Shown here: piece by piece, positions 23,590 to 35,700 of the stretch | Position numbering within the stretch: position 1 is the stretch's first letter | How the letters are laid out: every line of letters starts with the position of its first letter | DNA from: Chionis minor | Lineage: Eukaryota; Chordata; Aves; Charadriiformes; Chionididae | Reading direction: 5' to 3' | Assembly: GCA_013398295.1 (NCBI GenBank) | Contig: VZSF01010132.1 | Location: 784,307-848,306, forward strand | DNA: 64,000 nt | The notes under the pieces: model-generated | The model's input: the letters and a program-made list of their open reading frames with translations, nothing else | Told to the model about the DNA's origin: nothing | The model's database searches: none | Program-made: the position numbers and the translations under genes

Positions 23590-23745
23590 GGTTAACTGAA
23601 GCCCCCCCATCCCAGCTCCCAGTGTATTCCCAGCCTGCTTATTTGGCAGTTTCTCAAGTTACTCCCCTCAGGCAGCTTGAGCCAGTAAAACCAGATCCTT
23701 TCATCTCGGTGGAGCTTACTGACAACCAGCCGTCTGGTTTCCTAG
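23590..23745 (+). CDS. Putative 5' segment of the triple Myb/SANT-like gene (frame-shifted relative to domain 1)
   Basis: After a strong acceptor (tttttcccccgcag, exon start 23590, phase 1) the frame reads [20 protein letters not shown] and continues [20 protein letters not shown], a proline-rich sequence that looks coding. It is one base out of frame with the domain downstream. In the domain frame a TAG occupies 23743-23745, which could also be an acceptor (ggtttcctag). If one base is surplus, 23590-24184 becomes a single phase 1-1 exon of 594 nt. Confidence 0.45.
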
Positions 23746-26700
23746 GAAACAAAATCTTGGCTAGAAATAGTGAATCATTTCCAGGTCACTTTCAACATGG
23801 AGAGTGGAGCAGGGAAGCACTGGACTGAGGAGGAGGTTAAAGCCTTGTTAAGCGTCTGGTCAGAAAAAAATATCAGAAAGCAACTCCACGGCACCCTGAG
23901 GAATAAAGGAATATTTATCTACATTGCTAAAAGGTTGCAGGAGTTAGGAGTTTGCAGGGATTGGAAACAGTGCCGTGCAAAGTATAAAAACCTGAAGTAT
24001 GAATACAGAACGGTTAAATATGCCCACAACTCGGGGGATGTCACTAAAACCATGAAGTTTTTCCATGACCTGGATGCCATATTGCGATATGAACCTGTCA
24101 CACAATTAGCAGCAGAAGAGAACGGCAGGTGTTCTGCGACTGAGACGCAGCCGAACACAAGCCCCACAACAGACAGCACGCAAGGTAAAAAAAAAATAAT
24201 CTGTTTTTTTTGCTTCTCTTTTTCTCTCTTTGCTTAAAACCCGAAGGGAACAAAACCCCAAGCCTGAGTTTGCCGGAGCCGGAGCGGAGGTTGCGCAGCC
24301 CCGGCAGCGCTGTTAAAACTGACTTGATGCGCTGCTCACGCAGGGGAATAAAATGTTAGCACCCACCAGTGTCGAAGTCTGTAAATACAGCGTAATTCTA
24401 GCAAAAATTATGCTAACTGCTTGTATCGCAGCCTCAGGGAGTACTCGCTGGGGGCAAGGCTCCTGCACTGGCTCCGAAACCTTCAATTGAGAAAAGCTGT
24501 TTTCTTTTGACATTTCTTTGCAGTACTTTGGAAGCAGGTTTTGTAGAGCTCCAATTCAGAACTTGAAGAAAGATAAAAGTAAAGATTGTAACTGTCTTTT
24601 TGGTTTTGTTTTTGTTATTTGTGATACAAGTGAAATTTAGGATTTTTATTCTTACTTCTTTGTAACTGAAAATTTAGGTATGATGACTAAAGGTAAATTA
24701 AATTATTTTGTAAGCAATTCAACTTAAATATTCAAGAAACAGAGGGATGTTTAATAACTTCTCATTAAAAGTTGTAATGTAGTGTAGTGGGGAAGGCAAA
24801 AATCATCATGTTTATCAGACTATTTTGAGGCAAGCCAAATTAATAGAACTGCTTTTATTCTGAAGGGGTTTTTACCAAATTATTTGCATCTCTTGTTTTA
24901 TTCAGCCCTCTCTACATATGCATTTAAGCTGTGCTTAACATTTCATTAGGGTCAATCTGCTATTTGACATCACTCAAATCTCCTTGTCACATCCTAAATG
25001 TCACTGAAGCATAAGCCCCAATAATAGTTATAAGTACCAAAATAAGACGGCTAAAAAGAGAAATGCAAAGCTTAGCCGTTTGTTGCCACAGTATGGGGCA
25101 ATTTATGTTAATTAAATTAACTGTGAATCTTTTTTAAGAAAACAAAAAACTCAATGTTAGTATCAGGGGAGATTGCTAAAGGCACAGAAAGGAGCTGGAC
25201 ATCCAGCTTGCCCTTGTACCGTTCCATGTCTCTCTCTACAATGCTATTTTACAGGTCTGAGGAAAAGAAATTGCCATTTTTCTTATCGCTGTTTACCTTA
25301 CCAAAAAGCTTGACCTTAATTTGTCATCACTAGCAGAAAGCCTGTAATCTGTCAAAGTCACTTTAAATTAAAAAGGCAATTTCATAATATTGTAACATGT
25401 GCTCTCTGCACTCTGTATTGCAATCCATTTTTATTTTTAAACTTGCAGAACTGAGGCTAATACAAGCTGTCACACTTCTGAGGACTACATGAAACTAAGT
25501 GTCCTTCATCTGAGGATCTGCCCTTAGATTACCCTCTATGTTTTGATGTAGTTTGCACCAACTGTTAATCCTGATTTTCATCTGCCATAGACCTCTAACA
25601 AGTTTAAATCAGAAAAGGTTAATTGCAGTTGTGAACCCCAAACTGGAGTATTTTTTTAAAAATTACCCCTGGGTGAGACACACCTCGTTTTGAAGCATTA
25701 GGGCATTCTGGTTTTGAAGGTGATATTATTAAATATATCTCTCAAATGCACAAGCATTTCTGTTGCTCCCTTAGAGGAAAAAAAAAATCAGGGAGATTTT
25801 ACGGATAAACAAAAATTAAATGCAACTAATTGTAATAATGCAACACTAATGGTAAGAATTTAAATTCTTACACAGCAACCCTATTTCCGCCACAAAGAAA
25901 ACACACAAAGCTAGAAACGTGTCCTGCAGCTATGCAGAATGCATACACCCGTAACAAGGGGCAGGGAGGGCAGGGAGAACAGCGGCCAGAACATCAGCAT
26001 TCTTCATTTAAGAACTACAAGGCGAGCAAGTCCCGCCATAGGAGAGGTCCTGTCCCGTTCCGCCGCAGTGGGAGCTGCGGTCCCTGCCCAGCTCCGTACT
26101 CTGAAGGGCACGCGTAAGGCTGACATGGCACCGGGGCGCTGCGGCTGATGCTTGGGTGTCCTGTTGTGGGGGCAGACCTGACGGTGGTGTCGCTCCCACC
26201 GAAGGCCACCAAGAGCACTCATTTTGGCAGAGCTGGAGTCCAGGCTTGGGACTTGGGTAGCAAATCAAAGCGCTACCAACAAACTCAAACCTGTGCCAAA
26301 TAATATCGTCCACTGTGCGCGTCTTACTTTATTTTAGGAACCTAGCAGCTGTACCAGTTTGTTTTGTTTAAAAAGCATGACAGGGCACGCTCCCAGAGAA
26401 ATTACTGTATTTTTACCATTCTGCTTAGCTGCAGTCTAAATATTCATATCCATCCTTAATGTAAAGCAACAAAGCACATCTCTCTCTGCTTGATTATCTC
26501 AAGTACTGGGAGATTGCTGGGGAGGGGGAGGAAGGGAAAGGAAGGAAAAAAGAGAATACTTTTATAGGACTGAATGGTATTTCTGTAGTGTTTCCCAGAG
26601 TTTTTTCTTCGTATCTTGCAAAATAGAGTATAATTGAAGAAATTAATACCAAAAATCACAATCAAATCTGAGAGAGAGGTGTCTCGGGACAAACTTGGTA

Positions 26701-29700
26701 GCAACACACACCCCAATTCCCAGCTTGTTCATGGAAAGACGCTTTTTGCACAAGCGCATACAGCAGCACAAGCTGTATGTTCCTGTTGTCCTTCCAAAAT
26801 ACATGTTTTCAGAGGCAAACACAGAGCTGTATCTTAATTAATCATTAAAGAAGATACAACTCAATGTGTTCACTTCTCCTAAAATTTAGTTTGTGTATTA
26901 TCCCAGTAACCAACAACCAAGAAAATCCATGTGGAGTGATGGTGCACTATGAAAAATGATGTTGTTCAAGTGAATGACCTTCCCGTTTTGTTAATCAGTT
27001 TTGATTGTTTCAAGTTAAATCCAGTATTAATAAATCCAGTACATGATTTACAAAAGTAAAGCTCACCTAGTAATTCATATTGTTACGCTCTTCTATATTT
27101 CTCTCTTTAAGTTTAAATATTAAGGCACTAGCCCTTTTCCTGGCCTTTCACTTTACCACAGTAAATGCAGAAAAAATATCGTCTGAGCAGAAATGCATCA
27201 GCAATGACAACATTATCATAGGTACAAAACTCAGACAGCTACTAGAAATGCAAAAAGATCCTTCAGAAATGCTGACTTGAAAATTCCACTCATAAATAGT
27301 TTTCCACGTCTGGACTTTAAAACATGTCATTGACAAGTATTTTATATGCATACTTTTTAAATAAGTGTGCAATAGTCTTATTGAATAACGTTTTTGCTCA
27401 TCAGATGCTTTCTTTTCCCCCATAAAATATCCTAACATCTTTTTGTGCTAACTGTTCTCACTGACTTAAAATAATATTTTTTTTCTTTCTGATATTACAA
27501 TGTAATTCAACTTGCTTATCCTAGTACCCATGACACACTCAGCACCCTGCTGAGAGAGACGTTCTTTCCCCTCTCCGTAGTTTGCTTGCAGGTGGAACAC
27601 CCATTGTGGGGTGGGAGATGGAGGCAGGAAGACACCTTCCTTCCCTCCCTCCCACAGCCCGGCCACACCTGGCAGCAGCAGCAGCTCAGGGCAGGGAAGC
27701 GAGGACAGCTGGGAGCAGCTGGAGATCAGGCCACCAAATCTATGAGTCATTCTGAGCCTTGCTGAAAGTCAGGAGGATTTAGGATAATGTTTTCAAACGC
27801 AGTTTTCGGTTTCACCTACGTCAGGGATACCAGGTTACATCCTAACCGCGCCTCGTTACTGTTCCTCGTGACGAACTCCCACAGTTCCTGTGAACAGGTA
27901 GCTTTGATCTGTGTGACCTGCCTGGCTGGAGCTGGCAGTAGCTGAAGTCCCTGCACAGTGAATCAACATTTCAAACCTCCTGTCAACATGATATGTTGAA
28001 TACAGCATGTGAGAATCACAGAATAGTTTGGGTGGGAAGGGACCTTCAAAGGCCATCTAGTCCAACCCCCCTGCAGTGAGCAGGGACATCTTCAATTAGA
28101 GCAGGTTGCTCAGAATCCCGTCCAACCTAGCCTGGAATGTTTCCAGGGATGGGGCTTCTACCGCCTCTCTGAGCATCAGTGTTTCACCACCCTCACTGTA
28201 AAAAATTCCTTCCTTCTATTTAGTCTAAATCTTCCCTCTTTCAGTTCAAAGCCATTACCCCTTGTCCTATTGGAACAGGCCCTGCTAAAAAGTTTGCACC
28301 CATCTTTCTTCTAGGCCCCCTTTAATTAATGAAAGGTCACAATAAGGTCTCCCCGGAGCCTTCTCTTCTCCAGGCTGAACAAGCCCAACTCTCCCAGCCT
28401 GTCCTCACAGCAGAGGTGCTCCAGCCCTCTGATCATCTTTGTGGCCTCCTCTGGACCTGCTCCAACAGGTCCATGTCCTTCTGATGTTGGGTGCCCCAGA
28501 GCTGGAGGCAGAGCTGCAAGTGGGGTCTCCCCAGAGCGGAGCAGAGGGGCAGAATCCCCACCCTCAGCCTGCTGGCCCCGCTGCTGGGGATGCAGCCCAG
28601 GATGCGGTTGACTTTCTGGACTGCAAGCACATGTTGTTGTCTCATGTCTAGCTTTTCACCCACCAGTATGCCCAAGTTGTCCTCAGTAGGGCTGTTCTCA
28701 ACACCTCCATCCCCCAGCCTGTATCGATACCGGGGGTCACCCTGACCCAGCTGCAGGACTCTGCAGTTGGCCTTGTTGAGACTCGTGAGGTTCACAGGGC
28801 CCACTTCTCAAGCCTGTCCAGGTCCCTCTAGATGGCATCCCGTTCCTCAGGCATACCAACCGCAGCACTCAGCCTGCTGTCATCGCAAACGTGCTGAGGG
28901 GGCACTTGATCCTGCTGTCTATGTCATTGATGAAGGTATTGAACGGTACTGGTTGAAGTACGGACCCCTGTTCTGTTATCATAGAACAACTTAAAAGTCT
29001 GTCCTCTGTGAAAATTAGGCTGGTTCAGAACCTGACTTACATATGCTGCTTTCTAAACTTACATAGCAATTGCTATAATAATTGGTTTTTTTAACAAATG
29101 TAGGAACGCTATACAGTGCAAAGCTAGACTGAATCCTGTGACCTACAAATACATCTGTTCTCTAGTCACAATACTTTCCCACTTTGCCTATGCCAGTAAT
29201 GAATTCCATAGATTTCCAGAACTCTTTGCAGAACATTCTTGTTTTCTTCATACTCTTCTCTAAACATTCTTCGTGGATTTTTTTTTTTTTTGGTTACATA
29301 AATGGATTTTTGGTTATCCGATTCGATGTGCAAAGTCCACTTTTATTTGTATGCCTCTCGCTTTTCATTATCTGCTTTCAAACTATACTTTTAATGTGCT
29401 ATCCACCCCAAATACTGAGTCAGAAAAGCACACACGTCACTAGAAAGAAGTCAGTTTCTGCAAGAAGTTTAAAGTACATTTCAAAGAGGCTTCATATCCA
29501 AGGTATAAAATAGTTTAATTTACCTCCTGTAACTCACGTCCTCTTATGGGGACAGGCCAAATTAATTTTAAATACAAATTAAGCGTGGAGATTATAAAGT
29601 TAATAATCTTCTCATTGTGTATGGACATTTTCACTTAAACGAATTTAAGCTAATTTAGTCCATACCTATTTTTCATCTAAAAACTCTTTCCTTCCCAGGT

Positions 29701-32700
29701 AAAATATCAGTTTCTTTAGAAGATGATGAGGATGCTCCAGGAGATCCACTACTTTTTATGTCCCATGTCAGACCAGTTCAACTAGGTATAGTATGATGGC
29801 ACAGAGAGATCAAAAAAAAGCAGCATGGCTGTCACAGCACTTTCTGATAGCTTGAATACGCTGTCATTCTGTTTCTGATCAACACATCTTTAAAACAGAC
29901 AAACTTTTGCACCATCTCCTTCCTAGTTTTGGCACTTGGCAGTTTCACCCATCACTGGCTACTGACCACTGTATGTGATGTAACATCTGCATGGCCACCG
30001 CTCACATTCAAAACACATCCCACGCTATAGCTTAATCATATTGACCGCATTAATTTTGTTAAATGTGAGCAGGAAGTATGCCAAATGGTAGTGTGGATTT
30101 TCTCTAACTCATGTAATTTCTGCTTAAAGCAGCATGAGTGATGGCCTGAGCCAGGAGAGATACGCAGAGGTCAGAGCTGTCCCTCTGAGCAATCCAGATT
30201 TACCGTGGTCTTCAAAGCAACCGCATCCTTTCTCCAAGCAAGGGGTGGTCAGCAATGCTTTAGTCCAGCCAACCATACAACAAGTCATTTGGAAACCTTC
30301 CCACTATAGTAGTTTTGCTCAGAAAAGTCATTACAGAGCAAAGGCACGAATGTGGCAAGCCAGAAAGAGGCAGAAGATCCCAGGTGGGAACCCCTTCAAG
30401 GGGTTGCTAAAGGGAATGGAGAAACCTGAACACATTCATTTTAGGCAGAATTGGGCAACCGATGAGCTGATTCCTTGCCTGCATGAACAGCAGCACTATC
30501 CTGAATTTCCTATGTGCTCTTTCCATTTCTCGCATACGCTCTATGCCCTAGCACACATCCCAGGCCAGTTACAACAACTTTCACTACAGAATCTCTGAGG
30601 TGCCGTATTCAGGGAGAAAACAAGGCCCCAGCTAAACCTATGGCTTTTATGTTAGACACTACACGACTCTTGCCTGGCAAAAGAAGAAATTAAGGAAGAG
30701 ACAAGAATCTCACATGGAATTATATGCACAGATATATAAACACAACTTTTCTTGCAATATCTGCATCAAATTTTACAGGAATATGCCTGTGTTACTCAGT
30801 GCTCTTGCGACACACTGCAATGCAGGTTCATTTGGGCTGCTAAAAAATCTTAAATTCTGAGAAAGCTGCTTTCTACAAAGCCAGCAAAATAACTTGAATT
30901 GCATGAGCTCTCAAGCATGTACTGATACGAAAATGTCTTCCCCTAGTGCCTCTCTCAGTTTTTAGGTTTCAGGCACTATTTCAGACATCACTGGAAGAAA
31001 AACGTTCAGCCCTTTGTATGTATATTGCTTAATGTTTTGGCTTCATTTCAGCACATTTCTCATTTTGAGGAAGCTTAGGAAAAAATCAAATAAGTATCGT
31101 ATAAACACATCTTTCATATAAAAAAAAAGTCTATCCCTTTTTTAAGACAATTTTTTAAAACAAATTAGAGCCAAAATACATTTGAGACTTCAGGAAAATT
31201 TTCACAGTGACCATAACAACTTTGTTTCAAAGCGGTGCTTGTGAGCAGGAGATTTTGAATCACAATGTTTTTTAACGGGAACGAGGAACAAACAAAGCTA
31301 CCGTTTTCCATTTTGCATGCAGCAGAATGAATGAGCAACACACCGAGTCACTAGAACTCATTTGAACTAATATCCACAACCAAAAGTGAGCTTAGTTGCA
31401 AATAAACTTACTAGTGAGAAATACTGGTCTGCAGAAGAACTAAAGAAACCTTATCCCCCCCCAGACTGCCTCATGCCGATGGTTTTGACTGGGGAGTGCA
31501 GGGAGCACCTTCCACATCCTTCTTCCTCTTTTCTTCCCCTGGGCCTTTTCTCTCTGCTCTCTGTGGCGCTCTCTGGTAGTGAAGAATGAGCCCCTCTGGA
31601 AATACAGATAGCTGAAATGCTTCCCGGTCACACCGAGCAGAGACTACATCAAGCCTATCTGATGTTGGCAGTTGTCAACCGTGGCAACTCCTCAGTTGCA
31701 TTCACCTGTAAACCAGTGTTTTCTTGTATTCCCTTGGGAAGAAATGACGAAAGCGTAATTGATACGTCACCTGAAGATTATCTCCCTCAACAGCGTATCA
31801 CTGAACTGGCTGCTGCGGAGTCCCCATTAACACACGACTAACAGGGAAAAAACTGGTATCTGTTAATGCATCTTTTTCACAACTAGAATGAATTACAGAG
31901 ACTAGCAAAGAATGCCTCTATCTAGGACAAATTTGTCCCCAGACAGGTTATTATACACAAGTATGCTCGACTGAAGCTGTATGTACAAGCAAAGGCCAGA
32001 TATTTTTGCCATCACACAAAGCTCAGTGAATATAAAGTATCCAATCCCCGTAACCTGGCTTGCCCTTTTCAAATAAGACACTGGCAAAGGCATTTATCAC
32101 TTCAGAATGATTGCAAAAACCTGTGTCAGTTACCATGCACTTTCATGTTTGCTCTCTTTGATGAAGCACTGGAATTGTGGAGCTTTTTTTAAATAGCTAT
32201 TTTTGCAAGGATTTAGAAAATGCACAAGAAACCACTTTCCAAACTAATTTGATAAATCAAAATGAAGTCTTAAAGCAAATTAATAAACAAGGAAACATTA
32301 AAAAAACTGCAAGAGGTCATATATCAGTGTTTTAAGTAAATGGATGGCATTCTTTACCTCCTAATATTAAAAAACAAAGTTAAAGACTAGAGAAAATAAA
32401 AAAAATATTAGTTCTGCAGAGTAAGACAACTCTTTAATTTTTACTAAAAGAACACAAATATTTTTGATTGATCTGCACTGAGAAAGGGGGAGGTTCTGTA
32501 CTATGAGAACTGGGTTTGTTATCACACAAATATTCTTGTGTGACTTAAGGCAAAAGTCTCCATTCCTCAGCTCCCCACAAAAGGGAGCTTTGTTAAGAGT
32601 TAAGGATCGGATTTTTCAGATCCCTACCCAGTTTAAAGCTCTCCATGTGTGTAAAACCAAAAGTATGGCATGAATGCAGAAAGTTAAGTCTTGACGTTAG

Positions 32701-35700
32701 TGCCAGTGACTCAGGGCCAAATTTATTATTGTGCTAAGGCACCACTTGGTATCTTCCAAACAGCGCTCTTCTGGCCAAGGTCTGAAGGACCAAACAGCTC
32801 ATCCATTATCCTCAAAGGTGCTACAAGTTCAGCGTATTAGGGCACAGAAGAAAGACCTCTTAGGACAATTAAATGTATGTGCACTATCTTAATATTGGTT
32901 TTCAAGAGAAGGTAAAAATGATGTCAGAATTAACAAAAATGCTGACAACTTGATAACCGATAGCTGGATTTTAATGCAACCTCTGCTCCATCTTTCTCTT
33001 GAGAGACAGGTCGTTAGGAAATAGCATACTTCATTCTCATTCTCTCTGTCCTTTCCCCACCCCTACCACCCAATGCAGGTAACCCCTGTCTGTGTCTCTC
33101 CCTTACCCCACACGATGCAGGTAATCCAACGGCAGCAATAGAGGCTTCCAAAACACCGGCTTTTATTCCAACAGTAGCAAATGAAGGAGGAAAACACTGG
33201 ACTGTTAATGAAGTCAGAGCTTTGATACGCATATGGTCAGACAAAAATATCCAGCAACAACTGGAGGGGACAGTGAGAAATAAAAGAATATTTGAACAGG
33301 TTGCTGCTAGACTTCAAAAGTTCGGAATTGACAGGGACTGGAAGCAGTGCAGGACAAAATATAAAAATCTGAAACATGAATACAAGAGTGTAAAAAGTGC
33401 CCAAGACTCAGGGAGTACAAGTAAAAGTATGAAATTTTTTAATGAACTGGATGCTATTCTGGGGCACAGCACCATGGAACAAGCAAGTAAATCAGATAAT
33501 GATGAAAGTGAGAGGCCTCCAGAATGGACAGAAGCAAAATCAGAAAAGGACTCCATAGGTAAGTACTTCATACCCATATATCATTTAAAATTTTTAGTCT
33601 TCTAGCACTAGAGAGACCTTAAAAAAAAAAAAAAAAGCAAACAGCTAGATTAACCGATTAACCAATTTACTGGGGGCAGAAAACACTGAATGTAAATCTA
33701 TTGTTTTGTCCAGTTGTTCGCTTTACCTTATAAGATCATCTTTCAGCTTGGTTCTTTTTTTTAATAGAATTGCGAAACAAAAAGAGGAAAAAAAGATGAA
33801 GACATAGGATAAAATAAAGTCATACAGAGAGATCATTCCAGTCAAAATCATGGCAGAAGAGACTGTTTCCAGCTTAGCTAAAAAAATGGATGAGAGAGTC
33901 AGACTCTGTTACTGGAAAAATGAAGTCTCTGAGTAAAAGAAGTCTGTAGTTACAGACATTTTTTTAAAAATTAACATTCAAACTGTCTTATGGTCCCCAG
34001 TAGTCCTTTTTACTGGCCTTTGGAACAAGACTCTCAAACTAGTGAGACAACTATTGTAAAAACAGCAAAAGGAATAGCACCAAGAATGCTGGCAAAGCTT
34101 GCCTTTATTTTTGTGTAGTTATTGACAAATAGCTTGGTAATGGATGAATAAATGCAGAATTAAGAGTAGACTGATGAACCTATACTACCCAGGAGTGAAA
34201 ACATTCTTTATTGGTATATACAACCCGAAACAGGCCTGTTGTTTAAGGACGGAATCAAACATAAAACTCTTTATTACACAGTAAGAGTCCTACACAGGGG
34301 ATGATATTACGGTGGCCAAATGTAAGACTAGAAATTAGTAAAGTAATGAAAGAAGTCAAGAAAAATATAACACAGTGACTGTCTCTGGCTGAAAACTATG
34401 AGAGCATTTTGGGGGATTATTCACTCTTCAGTTGCCATTTCTAGGCTCTTTGCTAATGCAGCTACTACTGCCCACTGGCGTAAGGAGCATGCTAGGTTGG
34501 ACGGATCTTTTGATTTGACACAGCACAGCTGTTCTTATGTAGTACACAAATGCAGTGCCCTAATTAACATAGCATTATTTACGCAGAAATGCCTGGAGAC
34601 ACAGGTGAAGAGGACTCTGTTAGTAATATGTCAGAAGACCTACGGGTTGCAGATATAAAGAAAGTTTCTGACTCAGGTAAACTGAAAACTCTTCTATTTT
34701 ACATAAACCCCTAAATTTAGTAAGTTAAGATGGATTTCTAAAATAAGCCCACATTGTAATGATGGTTAGAAAACGCAGAGGCATAAATAGTCACAGTGAT
34801 ACCCCTACTTTCAATAAATACAGGCACATGCACATGTTTACGCTTTGCTAAATTTGATAAAAACAGTCTAGTAAGTAATCTTTTCAAAGATACATGACCC
34901 AAGATGTCAAGAAGACTGTACAGGTCTAAGCAAGTTGAGTGCAATGTATTACTGCATCTAATTTACTTAAACTCTATCATCCCAAGGAATAGAACTGTTC
35001 AGTCTCCTGTGCATAAACTAATACGGCATTCTCTTTTTCACAATATAATGTGATCAGTATTTAATATAATTGTGTAAACTCTCATGTCAGAAGAAGAAAA
35101 CTTCATTTATGAGTATTACTACTAGCACTGAATATGAAGGTCATACACTCTTCACAAATAAAAACGGTTTACACCTGAAAGCATAACTTTCAGGGGAAGT
35201 GTGAATTTAATGTTCGGCTAGAGGCACATGAAAGTCTCACAGGCTAATGGGCTTGACTGTCCACAGCAGAGGACCTCATGATCTCTTTCAGTAGCACAAG
35301 GCAGAATATGGTCAAAATTAGGCATTAAGGAGTACTCTTAACAGAATTTAAAATGGTCTAACGTGATCTTGGAAGATTTTAATGTCAGATTAAAAATCTT
35401 CTGACAGATGATGTTACTGTAAATACTTCTCCAGAGAATCTGGCATTTCTCCCCATCAACAAGTAAAATTACTACATATACATGAAGTCATAGTAATACA
35501 CAGATTCAGCAGTGCCAGTAACTGCCATCTGACATAGTTTGCAACTGCCTGCAGCTACATAATATTGTAGTTTTTTGGACTGCCATCTTCCAAACAAGTT
35601 ATTTAAGATACTTATAGTTTTGAGTACCCATTTTTGACATGTCAACATTCCTTTAGGGTAAGTGTTACATGTCAGACATCTATAACTTACCTTAGTCACC

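Larger units (their letters stand above)
24185..29698. other. Intron between domain 1 and spacer B (also PPAT intron 1)
   Basis: Non-coding. Contains a 20-bp perfect palindrome at 25852-25871, a GC-richer unique patch at 25960-26230, and a long CR1 at 28011-28975. No additional phase-1 exon is convincing. Confidence 0.55.

Noticed and set aside
25932..26313. GC-richer segment at 26 kb as a possible PPAT exon 1 or nested-gene promoter
   Set aside because: None of its frames contains the expected PPAT N-terminal motifs such as GLVGLQHR, and no splice donor in the right phase is present.
28433..28994. Open frames at 28.4-29.0 kb on both strands
   Set aside because: They are pieces of the CR1 element, interrupted and without an intact reverse transcriptase.
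31617..31841. Open frame ending in an acidic stretch ([17 protein letters not shown])
   Set aside because: Composition resembles the spacer exons, but the available acceptors are in phase 2 and there is no donor. It could only be a terminal exon and is not supported by phase.
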